A stretch of DNA of 20,512 nucleotides from an uncultured Oscillospiraceae bacterium. Lineage in GTDB: Bacteria; Bacillota; Clostridia; Oscillospirales; Oscillospiraceae. The notes beneath the pieces were generated by a model. It did not search any database and had not been told where the DNA came from. It was given only the letters and a program-made list of their open reading frames with translations. Numbering within the stretch: the first letter of the stretch is position 1; each line of letters starts with the position of its first letter. This document shows positions 13,855 to 20,370 of the stretch, piece after piece. A program made the position numbers and the translations under genes. The stretch is from positions 1 through 20,512 of the forward strand of contig CAJUQN010000048.1 in the NCBI GenBank assembly GCA_910588625.1. The letters run 5' to 3'.

Positions 13855-14212
13855 GGTCTGCGATCTGCTGCTGGGTCAGCCCGCCCAGATAGTAGGCGCG
13901 GATGCGGCGGGCCTGGGTAGGGGTGGCGTAGGTCAGGGCCTCCCGCAAGGCAGCGGCCAGCCGGTCACGCTCGGCCTGTTCCTCCACCAGCATGATAAGC
14001 TGCTCCGGGGACGGACTGTGTTCCAGGACATAGTTCTCCGTCCAGTCGAAAGCGTCCAGCGAGTAGAACGCTCGATGATACCGCTTGCGGCGCTCATAGT
14101 TCCGCATTTCCCTGACGGACTGGCACAGCACGTCAAAGACTTCCTCGCTGACCTCCACCAGCTTGTCCTGCTGACAGTGGGGGTAATGGAGCCGTAGGTT
14201 GATGATTTTCAT
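13694..14212 (-). pseudogene. Sigma-70 region-4-like regulator of a conjugative element, C-terminus replaced
   Basis: Residues 1-127 form a small sigma-factor-like DNA-binding protein: KIINLRLHYPHCQQDKLVEV, EVFDVLCQSVREMRNYERR, and the helix-turn-helix ATPTQARRIRAYYLGGLTQQ followed by QIADRECVHNSK. Such proteins are frequent in Tn916/Tn1549-like elements and often affect transfer gene expression. After K127 (about base 13832) the protein stops resembling the family and reads out of frame through the VirD4 tail, ending at 13694. The recognition helix is therefore cut. ATG at 14212 has TAGGAGG seven bases upstream, so the stump may still be translated. Confidence 0.72.
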
Positions 14213-14231
14213 TTTGACCTCCTAAATGACA

Positions 14232-14265
14232 GGAGGGACAAGCAGCCGAAACTGCTTGTCCCTCC
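14232..14265 (-). promoter_or_regulatory. 14-bp perfect hairpin in the leader of the sigma-like gene
   Basis: GGAGGGACAAGCAG (14232-14245) pairs perfectly with CTGCTTGTCCCTCC (14252-14265) around a 6-base loop. On the minus strand it lies just before the TAGGAGG ribosome site of the gene starting at 14212. No U run follows, so it is not a normal terminator. One arm carries CCUCC, which could pair with the ribosome site in an alternative fold. Confidence 0.6.
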
Positions 14266-14309
14266 CGGTGATGGAGCTAATTCCCCTCACCTGATAGCCA
14301 CTTAGGGGG

Positions 14310-14723
14310 TCAATCGTTAAGTAGGTTTCTGAAAAATTTCAAAAACTTTTTGCGGACAGCTTCAATGCTGTAATGGACTGCGACTTTGGTACAGCCGCAC
14401 ATCTCGGCAATATCCGCATAGCTGAAATCATGCAGGGCGTAGAGCAAAAACCGCTCCCGCTGGGTGAGAGTGCAGAGGGCCAGCACTGCCAGAATTTCAT
14501 CCAGTGTTTCCCGCTGGCAGATCAGTTCCTCCGGAGTAGCGCAATGGGGTAAGCGGCCCTCGGTGCTGATTATGTACTCGTCACACTCGCGCCCGTCCCA
14601 ATGCCGCTGACGCTCCCGGTAGAGCTTCCGATTGTTCCGCCTGGTCTGTTCCAGATAGTCGGCAACCTCGGCGCTGACCTCAACGGAAACAAACCGCCCA
14701 TTGATTTTGATGGTAATTTCCAT
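14310..14723 (-). CDS. Sigma-70 region-4-like regulator of a conjugative element
   Basis: An intact 137-residue protein. It begins MEITIKINGRFVSVEVSAEV, has a charged linker (RRNNRKLYRERQRHWDG) and ends in a region-4 helix-turn-helix: LTQRERFLLYALHDFSYADI, then AEMCGCTKVAVHYSIEAVRK. It lacks a region-2 core-binding domain, so it is better seen as a sigma-like regulator than as a full sigma factor. ATG at 14723 follows CGGAGGAAAGG. It precedes the second, damaged sigma-like gene by about 100 bases, with the 14-bp hairpin between them. This is one of the few complete conjugative-element genes left in the window. Confidence 0.8.
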   Translation of the reverse strand: MEITIKINGRFVSVEVSAEVADYLEQTRRNNRKLYRERQRHWDGRECDEYIISTEGRLPHCATPEELICQRETLDEILAVLALCTLTQRERFLLYALHDFSYADIAEMCGCTKVAVHYSIEAVRKKFLKFFRNLLND

Positions 14724-14990
14724 CGTCCTTTCCTCCGTTCAGATTTTTGGGGGCTGAACGAAGGGGGCGGGGAGCGACAGTGGGGCCGGTGTCGCTGGCC
14801 CGGACATAGAAAAGCGTCCGAACAGCACAAGGCTATTCGGGCGCTGGGGGGTGGCAGTATGGACAGGCTGGAAACGACTGTTTTCGCACCCCTGGGTAGA
14901 AGTCGCCGCTACGGGGATCAGGCTTTTTTTGACATGTGCCTATCTATCTGTAATCGCATGGCGGCGTCCTCCTATGTGCCGCCGGTGGAT

Positions 14991-15025
14991 ATAAAAACGG
15001 CGGCTTTGAATAATCAAAACCGCCG
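14991..15025 (-). terminator. Intrinsic terminator of the ECF/ABC operon
   Basis: On the minus strand CGGCGGTTTTGA, loop TTAT, TCAAAGCCGCCG forms an 11-of-12-bp stem (14998-15009 with 15014-15025) and is followed directly by TTTTTATAT. It lies about 90 bases after the last gene of the operon. Confidence 0.88.
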
Positions 15026-15057
15026 CTGGAAAGAGCGTTTGGACATGAGGAATCGGC

Positions 15058-15096
15058 CTGCCCAGCAGCGTTTTTTCCTTTTCTGCCGCTGGGCAG
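15058..15096. repeat. Inverted repeat after the small membrane gene
   Basis: CTGCCCAGC (15058-15066) pairs with GCTGGGCAG (15088-15096). There is no U tract on the minus strand. It stands between the operon end and the main terminator and may protect the 3' end of the message. Confidence 0.5.
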
Positions 15097-15115
15097 ACTT
15101 GGCTTTTATTGACTT

Positions 15116-15271
15116 CTATTTAGGCCATCCCAAATAAACCGCAATGAGGACAAACACAATTCCGAGTGCGATAAGGATGATAGGCCACCCCTTTTGCTTT
15201 CTGCGGGAAATCCCGATTGCAACAAACAATATCCCCAGCAGCATTGACGCGATCATCGCAAAAAATCCCAT
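15116..15271 (-). CDS. 51-residue membrane protein at the end of the ABC operon
   Basis: The frame from ATG 15271 to TAG 15118-15116 encodes two hydrophobic segments (MIASMLLGILFVAIGI and IILIALGIVFVLIAVYLG) separated by a basic turn (SRRKQKGWP). The ribosome site AAAGGAG overlaps the end of the ATPase gene, whose stop lies one base before this start codon, so the two are coupled. It may be a small subunit, a regulator or an immunity peptide of the ABC system; no family is recognised. It is easily missed because of its size. Confidence 0.75.
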   Translation of the reverse strand: MGFFAMIASMLLGILFVAIGISRRKQKGWPIILIALGIVFVLIAVYLGWPK

Positions 15272-15272
15272 T

Positions 15273-15944
15273 TTATTTACTCCTTTCAAGATGTATTACT
15301 CTATCATGACGATTGGCTATTTCCAAATCATGAGTTACAGTAATGATGGTGGTGTTAAACTCTTTGTTCATGTTAAAAAGCAAGGCAACAATTCTTTCTC
15401 TGTTCTCCACATCCAGGGATGCCGTAGGTTCATCAGCCAAAATGAGTTGAGGTTTCATGACGATTCCTCTGGCAAATACAGCTCTTGCCTTTTCTCCGCC
15501 GGAACATTCAAGAGGTTTCTTTTTTAGTATGTGCCTGATCTCAATCGCACTAACGACGGCATCGAAATCCTCAATCTCCCCAACACCCTTTTTGTCAGGA
15601 CTGGCATAAAGAAACGGCAGTTTGATGTTATCTTCAACCGTCAAAGAGTTGATGAGTGCCGACTCTTGAAGAACAAAACCAATCCGTTGATTTCGCCATT
15701 GCGCTAACTGGCTTGTATGTAACTGATTTGTCGGAGAACCGAAAAGCGTATATTCACCGGAATAATTTCGATCAAGCAATCCAATGATATTGAGCATAGA
15801 ACTCTTGCCTGCTCCCGATTCGCCCACAATGGCGATTTTTTCACCGGCGGTGACTTCAAGCCTGAAATCATTTAGTATTGAAATCTGCGTCTTTTTGCTC
15901 TTATAGATTTTTTCTTTAATGCTTAGATCAATAATCTTCGTCAT
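15273..15944 (-). CDS. ABC transporter ATP-binding protein (MacB/LolD type, similar to the lactococcin-972 export group)
   Basis: The 223-residue ATPase drives the adjacent permease. Walker A is GESGAGKSS (41-49), the Q-loop region GFVLQESALINSLTVEDNI, the signature CSGGEKARA (a variant of LSGGQ), Walker B LILADEPTASLD and the H-loop TVTHD. The EDNI stretch with ALI before it recalls ATPases linked to lactococcin-972-like bacteriocin export and immunity; this is a resemblance by eye. ATG at 15944 overlaps the permease stop as ATGA, and GGGGGT lies upstream; the longer frame to 15986 is inside the permease gene and is rejected. All catalytic residues look intact. Confidence 0.93.
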   Translation of the reverse strand: MTKIIDLSIKEKIYKSKKTQISILNDFRLEVTAGEKIAIVGESGAGKSSMLNIIGLLDRNYSGEYTLFGSPTNQLHTSQLAQWRNQRIGFVLQESALINSLTVEDNIKLPFLYASPDKKGVGEIEDFDAVVSAIEIRHILKKKPLECSGGEKARAVFARGIVMKPQLILADEPTASLDVENRERIVALLFNMNKEFNTTIITVTHDLEIANRHDRVIHLERSK

Positions 15945-17158
15945 TGCAATACCCCCAAGGAGATTGGAACCTTTTTGATTTTCCACAACATACTTTCGAC
16001 AACAATTATTACGATAACAATGTCAGAAACGACAACCAGCAACAAAGCCAGCCAGTCCATTCCTATCAAGCCAAACAATCCGTAAGTGACAAAGGTAGCG
16101 TCTTTCCTTAACCAGCACCCATATCGGTTAAAAGCGGTGAATGTGGCAATCAGTGTTACATTAACAAAGGCGAGCATCCCAAAGTAACCATAAAAAATTC
16201 TTTTCAGCTTTGAGTAGCTTAATCCCACCAACAGATTGATCGTAAAGTCTTTCAGCATTAGGCGAACACTCACCAATGCGTTCCATACAGAAAGACAAGT
16301 TATGACAATCAGCAGAATAAAGGTCGTTATGAATATAACTTTCAGTGAATGAAGATAGTATTCGTTGAAATAATCGTAGTTTTCCTTTTGGCTAAAGAAA
16401 TTGAAACTTAAACCCAAATTATCTTTGATAACCTCACTCAAATCCGCTATTTCTTCTTTTGAGGTGTCCAAAAGTATAATGTCCATGAGGCCATTAAATT
16501 TGATGTCCATGTTCGCATGATTGATAAATTCCTCATTCACTGGAAAAAGGATTGAGAAATTGTAGTATGCCTTGGAGTTGAGGGCATAGAAATTAGAGTG
16601 GTAGGCGTTTTGCTTCAACACGCCCTGAACCTTTAGCGTTAAAGGCCGCCCAAGAACAGATTCTTCCAGTTCGATTGTTGCTCCAACGGGATATGTTTTA
16701 CTTAACCCTTTTCCTATTAAAACAGGGATTTCCCCGTCTAATTGGTAATTAAAGTCCAAATCTGTCCCTTGTGAAAGCTCAAATTCATTTAATCTGTAAT
16801 ACTGCTCGTTCATATAGCCCAATGATATTTTCATATCATCACCGTTGGGAACAGATACGATAAACCCGTCTGTATAAAAAGCATACTTAAAGCTGCTGTT
16901 CAAATAGTCATATACTGCTTGTGTTCCGCTTTCGCCAACTATACTCATATCAATATGACTATTCGGGTCTAAGTTGGCGATGTAAACCCCCTCTTGATTT
17001 ACATATTTTGTTTCCTGATACCCTTGAAATGTTGACAAAATGGAACGGGCAGCAGTAAAGGTTATGTAATTCGCCATGAGAAGCAACAGCATGATGCCGA
17101 TACCAAGTATCGCTTTTCTCAAAAATATTTTTGAAACAATGAACTTAAATATTTTCAT
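15941..17158 (-). CDS. FtsX/MacB-like ABC permease
   Basis: A 405-residue membrane subunit. Helix 1 is at about 15-38 (KAILGIGIMLLLLMANYITF), followed by a large extracytoplasmic domain (about 45-275) that includes IPVLIGKGLSKTYPVGATIE, a motif typical of MacB periplasmic-core folds. Three more helices follow (VIFITTFILLIVITCLSVWN, MLAFVNVTLIATFTAFNRY, LALLLVVVSDIVIVIIVVES). This four-helix layout belongs to type VII ABC systems, which move or sense peptides and lipoproteins by mechanotransmission and do not work as channels. It overlaps the upstream membrane gene by 14 bases and the ATPase by 4. The sequence is A+T-rich and free of lesions. Confidence 0.87.
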   Translation of the reverse strand: MKIFKFIVSKIFLRKAILGIGIMLLLLMANYITFTAARSILSTFQGYQETKYVNQEGVYIANLDPNSHIDMSIVGESGTQAVYDYLNSSFKYAFYTDGFIVSVPNGDDMKISLGYMNEQYYRLNEFELSQGTDLDFNYQLDGEIPVLIGKGLSKTYPVGATIELEESVLGRPLTLKVQGVLKQNAYHSNFYALNSKAYYNFSILFPVNEEFINHANMDIKFNGLMDIILLDTSKEEIADLSEVIKDNLGLSFNFFSQKENYDYFNEYYLHSLKVIFITTFILLIVITCLSVWNALVSVRLMLKDFTINLLVGLSYSKLKRIFYGYFGMLAFVNVTLIATFTAFNRYGCWLRKDATFVTYGLFGLIGMDWLALLLVVVSDIVIVIIVVESMLWKIKKVPISLGVLQ

Positions 17159-17591
17159 ATTTCCGTACCCGCCTTGCGCTGATTAGTATGTATGTGACAA
17201 AAATAGGGACTAAATAAAAATTGTCGGCTAAATTGAAACCAAAATGGAGATTTGCCAAAGCTGATAGAAGATAAACGAAAATTACAACCGCGAGGCAGTC
17301 CAGCACATATCGAACGGCGATGCTAAACACCGTACCGCCTACAAGTATTCTGCAAAATATTTCTGCCTTTTTTCTCTCCAGCATTTGATAATGGAACACG
17401 ATCACAATGAACGTAAACAGGAAAACAATCAAGGGCTGGTAATCTATAAAATTTTTCAAAAAAGCCTTTAGAATATAGGCATCCAAATCCAAAGTCTTTG
17501 CATAATCCAAAAGCAAATTGAGAGAAAAGCAAAAAATATATACAATACTTAGCTCTAACATATCCGTTGGTCTAAACAGAGATTTTTTCAT
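17145..17591 (-). CDS. Hypothetical membrane protein of the ECF/ABC operon
   Basis: A 148-residue protein with about four hydrophobic segments: LSIVYIFCFSLNLLLDY, PLIVFLFTFIVIVFHYQM, VLDCLAVVIFVYLLSAL and LVPIFVTYILIS. It ends in a basic cytoplasmic tail (ARRVRKYENI). No family is recognised. GAGG lies eight bases before ATG 17591, only 10 bases after the anti-sigma stop, and its end overlaps the permease start. Such position-linked small membrane proteins often serve as a second permease component or an immunity factor, but this is inference from context. Confidence 0.75.
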   Translation of the reverse strand: MKKSLFRPTDMLELSIVYIFCFSLNLLLDYAKTLDLDAYILKAFLKNFIDYQPLIVFLFTFIVIVFHYQMLERKKAEIFCRILVGGTVFSIAVRYVLDCLAVVIFVYLLSALANLHFGFNLADNFYLVPIFVTYILISARRVRKYENI

Positions 17592-17601
17592 GCTCTTTCC
17601 T

Positions 17602-18513
17602 CTATCCCCTCGAAGTGTTCAGCTTTGCTTTATAAAGAGATTTTCCCGTCAGCATTGCGAAATAAAGCAGCATAGCAACCAGGATGATAATACAAAAATC
17701 TCGTTGCGATGAATATGTCGTGAAGTTAAACCCTTTTGTGCAAAGCTGCGCTGCTATATAGGAAATTGGGAACGGTATAGCCCTGTCAATCCAAACAATG
17801 GTTGCTTGCTTATTTCTCAATAGCACTCGTAGAATTGCAAAGACAATAAGGGCAAGAAAAGCTAATAGGAAATACGGCATCAGGATCAGTCTTGGCAGAG
17901 TTACGCCGCTTTCTTCTGTGTTTTGATTTGACCCATAAATCAGTACATCCTCGGAGCCATCGTTTTGAGCATAGAAAATCTGAATTTCAGATTCGCAGTC
18001 AAAGGGTATCACCATATTTTGTTTTCCACGATTAGACAAATTTAAGTCCCAAGTGGTAGTCCAAGCATTTATGCGATAAATTGCCGTTTCTGCTTTTTTA
18101 TCAAACACTTCATTACAGCTATACCCCGTCACCTCGCTATCAAAGGTGATGATAACGCTCCCATCAGGGACATCAATCACATTGAGCAGGTTATCAGAAT
18201 AGGGGAAAAATTTAGGTGATGTCAAAATCCCGAAAATAATCGTCACGATAGCACAGGCCAAGATCGCCGTGAAGCAAATAGTCTGCAAGCGCCTGATAAA
18301 TAAGTCCCTCTTTACCCTTTTTAACGGCACAATATCAGTATCAGGGGCAGCATCAGGGATGAAATTCGTAGCTTTCTGCATACGTTCATACTCCGCATGG
18401 CACTCCGCGCAATGCTCAAGATGTTCTCTAACAAATTCCCTTGTGTCCGTACTTACCATATCCTCTGCATAAAGCGGAAGTATATCTTTGATTAAATTGC
18501 ATTTATCAATCAT
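17602..18513 (-). CDS. Anti-sigma factor with zf-HC2 domain and additional membrane segments
   Basis: The 303-residue protein holds back the ECF sigma factor encoded just upstream. The N-terminus is a zf-HC2 zinc domain: CNLIKDILPLYAEDMVS, then REHLEHCAECHAEYERM with the HxxxCxxC motif. Helix 1 is near 68-90 (TICFTAILACAIVTIIFGIL), followed by an extracytoplasmic domain of about 110 residues (DGSVIITFDSEVTGYSC, YRINAWTTTWDLNL). Then come up to three more helices (LILMPYFLLAFLALIVFAIL, PFPISYIAAQLC, FCIIILVAMLLYFAML). Typical members have one helix, so the extra C-terminal membrane domain is unusual. ATG at 18513 overlaps the sigma stop and follows GGAGG; the longer frame to 18567 is inside the sigma gene. 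Confidence 0.85.
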   Translation of the reverse strand: MIDKCNLIKDILPLYAEDMVSTDTREFVREHLEHCAECHAEYERMQKATNFIPDAAPDTDIVPLKRVKRDLFIRRLQTICFTAILACAIVTIIFGILTSPKFFPYSDNLLNVIDVPDGSVIITFDSEVTGYSCNEVFDKKAETAIYRINAWTTTWDLNLSNRGKQNMVIPFDCESEIQIFYAQNDGSEDVLIYGSNQNTEESGVTLPRLILMPYFLLAFLALIVFAILRVLLRNKQATIVWIDRAIPFPISYIAAQLCTKGFNFTTYSSQRDFCIIILVAMLLYFAMLTGKSLYKAKLNTSRG

Positions 18514-19006
18514 TATTGACCTCCATTTGTTCCAGTATTTTGTTTCTTGCCCGGTGATAAGTGACACAGGCCCAGTTGTCTGTCTTTTGGAAAATTTTTG
18601 CGATTTGTTTGAAACTCAATTCTCCTAAAACCCGCAGCATAAAAACTTCCTTATATGGTTCGGCTAAATTGTGCAGCAGCAGATGTATTCGCATAGCATC
18701 ACTTCGGTTTATTATCTGTTCCTCAATAGTGTCTATGTTATCTGTAAATTCCATATCATCAATATCTACAAGCCCCTGCTGCTTTTTCAAGTGAGAAAAG
18801 TAACAGTTTTTTGCAATTTGACAAAGCCAAACACGAATATCTGTATCGCCGCGAAAAGCATCTATTGAGCGCATTGCTTTGAAGAATGTTTCGCTTGTAA
18901 TTTCCTCTGCAATACTTTCATCTTTGGACAGCTTTTTGAGAAAAAGAAATACATCATTAAAGTACCTTATATAGATTTCCTCAAATTCATCTTTGGAACC
19001 TGCCAC
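18506..19006 (-). CDS. ECF-type RNA polymerase sigma factor
   Basis: A 166-residue sigma-70 family protein with only regions 2 and 4. Region 2 covers about 5-75: FEEIYIRYFNDVFLFLKKLS, EEITSETFFKAMRSIDAF, and RVWLCQIAKNCYFSHLKK, which is the DNA-melting and -10 recognition part. Region 4 covers about 105-160: LLLHNLAEPYKEVFMLRVLG, ELSFKQIAKIFQKTDNWACV and TYHRARNKIL. The start is GTG at 19006 with a GAGGAGGTGAG ribosome site. It heads the six-gene unit and overlaps its anti-sigma partner, the usual arrangement for an autoregulated ECF pair. It is probably released when the anti-sigma factor senses a surface signal. Confidence 0.92.
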   Translation of the reverse strand: MAGSKDEFEEIYIRYFNDVFLFLKKLSKDESIAEEITSETFFKAMRSIDAFRGDTDIRVWLCQIAKNCYFSHLKKQQGLVDIDDMEFTDNIDTIEEQIINRSDAMRIHLLLHNLAEPYKEVFMLRVLGELSFKQIAKIFQKTDNWACVTYHRARNKILEQMEVNND

Positions 19007-19021
19007 TTTCTCACCTCCTCC

Positions 19022-19055
19022 CTTATAAGACTTCGCATTTCAAAAAATCTTACAA
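19022..19055 (-). promoter_or_regulatory. Candidate autoregulated ECF promoter
   Basis: Reading on the minus strand, TTGTAAG (19055-19049) and GCGAAGTC (19036-19029) are separated by 12 bases of T-rich sequence, followed by TTATAAGG just before the ribosome site. The layout (a TGTAA-like -35, an A/T spacer, a CG-containing -10) fits ECF-type promoters in Firmicutes, but the motif is read by eye. Confidence 0.4.
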
Positions 19056-19189
19056 GGTTTTTGAAATATTTTTGAAAACAGTTTTTCCCACATAGGTTTG
19101 TGTAGAGCTGATGCCCCTCATGGCACATTGAGATTTTGTCGAAATTAGTATAGACTGTCACTTGCCCTATATGCAAGGTGCTATTATTA

Positions 19190-19217
19190 AGAAATGCGGG
19201 GAGTGCCCCGCATTTCT
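19190..19217 (-). terminator. Terminator after the tnpV remnant
   Basis: AGAAATGCGGGG (19190-19201) pairs perfectly with CCCCGCATTTCT (19206-19217) around AGTG. On the minus strand it follows the tnpV stop and leads into TTAATAATAG, a weak U tract. Confidence 0.7.
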
Positions 19218-19218
19218 G

Positions 19219-19433
19219 TCAAATCATAATCAATTCCGCAAAAATGATTTCCTCCACCTGGGTCTTACAGCAATTCATCAGCCCCACCCAGCGCATGGGG
19301 TCATGGGATTTCAAGTCCTCGGTGGCCCCGGCCTCCTTTGCTATTCCCGGCATTATGCTGTCAACAGGTCTTGGGCGGCATCCTCCACTTCCAGCAGATG
19401 GGCGTACAGCTCGCCCTCCATCACCAGCTCGGC
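19219..19433 (-). pseudogene. tnpV: TnpV remnant (transposon-encoded protein)
   Basis: The C-terminal part of TnpV, a small protein carried by clostridial Tn4451/Tn5397-like transposons, remains in two frames. AELVMEGELYAHLLEVEDAA ends at a stop after DLLTA. The adjacent frame then continues MPGIAKEAGATEDLKSHDPM and RWVGLMNCCKTQVEEIIFAE to a stop at 19221-19219. A one-base shift near 19353 explains the break. The N-terminal half is missing, cut at about 19434 where recombinase sequence begins on the other strand. Confidence 0.72.
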
Positions 19434-19447
19434 CCAAACGATGGGAC

Positions 19448-19810
19448 GATGCTCTTTCAGATAAGGCCATCAACGAATTTGTCCAGGCGGGGCAGGGCCT
19501 TGGGGACGAGCTGCTGGATCTCGCCAGCATCGTCCAGCAGGGCGGCAGCGCGGATGGCATCGACCCGCTGACCCTGCGTAACCGGCTGGACGCACTGACC
19601 GCCCAGCAGGCGGAGCTGCTGGACAAGGTTCTGGAGGACATGGAGAATGAGGAACTGAACGCCCAGCTCAAGGCGATCATGGAGGAGAAACAGGCAATCC
19701 TGGGGCGGCTCGGCGTGCTCCAGCAGGACGAGGAACAGCGGGCCGGTCAGGAGGCCAGACTGCGGGGGCTGGCAGAGTGGCTGAAGCTGTCAGCGCCGAT
19801 GATAAAATGA
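19448..19810 (+). pseudogene. C-terminal fragment of a large serine recombinase
   Basis: From about 19457 the frame reads SDKAINEFVQAGQGLGDELL, DPLTLRNRLDALTAQQAELL, DKVLEDMENEELNAQLKAIM and LRGLAEWLKLSAPMIK. This is a long helical coiled-coil region of the kind found in the C-terminal half of large serine recombinases. The catalytic, recombinase and zinc-ribbon parts are absent, and the open frame upstream (from 19178) is antisense to tnpV and not native. It lies on the same strand as the recombinase scrap at 13210. The last codons differ from typical full-length ends, so the 3' end may be cut as well. Confidence 0.65.
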
Positions 19811-19866
19811 AAGAAAACGCCGAGGAAAAAATGTAATTTTGTGGCGGAGGTGAGGAAAAAAAGATA

Positions 19867-19906
19867 GACTCCCAAGAGGACGGAAAAAGCGTCCGGAAAG
19901 GGAGTC
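19867..19906 (+). promoter_or_regulatory. Nested hairpin covering the ribosome site of the sensor-kinase stub
   Basis: GACTCCC (19867-19873) pairs with GGGAGTC (19900-19906), and inside it GGACG (19878-19882) pairs with CGTCC (19890-19894). The GGGAG arm is the likely ribosome site of the ATG at 19912, so the fold would hide it. Confidence 0.5.
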
Positions 19907-19911
19907 AGGAA

Positions 19912-20370
19912 ATGAGAGGAGAAGCACTATTTGTGGGGACGGCAGGTTATGCGGTACAGCACGTCACCTATGCCCTGTCCACCATCCTGCAGGACGGCAT
20001 CCGCCGACTATTCGGCACGGATGTCATCCCGGCGGCAGTAAATGACGCGGTGTTTGCCATACTCGTCTATGTGCTGTCCGGCCTGCTGGCCTATCGGTTG
20101 CTGGTCTGGCCCAATGTCAGAAACGGTGAACTGCGCAAAGCAGATTTTCGGATGCTTCTGGTGTCCTTGGCAGTGCTGGGAAGCAGCGTGATGCTGTCCA
20201 TTTTTGTGGATGCCATCGGTGTGCCAGAGGCTGTGGTGATTTGCCGCTTGTACGCCGCTGTAGCCTGTACCCTAGGGCTGGCGATGCAGTTCAGCCTTTC
20301 TCACACCAACCGGCTGGAAACAGACAATCAGATTTTAGGGATTGTTCACATAAGTAGAGTTGTGATATAA
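19912..20370 (+). pseudogene. Membrane domain of a GHKL-type sensor histidine kinase, cut by an IS
   Basis: The 152-codon frame holds about four membrane helices: ALFVGTAGYAVQHVTYALST, FAILVYVLSGLLAYRLLVWP, MLLVSLAVLGSSVMLSIFVD and VVICRLYAAVACTLGLAMQF, then SHTNRLETDNQIL. This resembles the sensor part of GHKL-domain kinases (AgrC-like) common in Oscillospiraceae, in which a coiled linker, the phosphoacceptor His and the ATPase domain would follow. At base 20338 the IS5-family element begins, and the last residues (GIVHISRVVI) are IS sequence. In relatives the ALFVGTAGY part is usually preceded by further helices, so the 5' end may be truncated too. Confidence 0.65.

Larger units (their letters stand above)
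14724..15115. other. Gene-poor spacer with hairpins
   Basis: No convincing gene. An open frame runs through on the plus strand but starts inside the sigma-like gene and has no family resemblance. A 13-codon minus-strand frame (MRLQIDRHMSKKA, about 14958-14920) has an AGGAGG upstream and could be a leader peptide, but nothing confirms it. The spacer holds GGCGGC/GCCGCC (14960-14965 with 14978-14983), the terminator at 14991-15025 and a 9-bp stem at 15058-15096. It marks the border between GC-rich conjugative-element DNA and the low-GC operon. Confidence 0.5.

Noticed and set aside
13339..13920. 193-codon plus-strand frame over the VirD4 tail
   Set aside because: Antisense to a recognisable VirD4/TraG C-terminus; no domain signature.
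14601..15137. 178-codon plus-strand frame across the spacer
   Set aside because: Starts inside the sigma-like gene, has no ribosome site at any candidate start and runs through the terminator hairpins and the small membrane gene.
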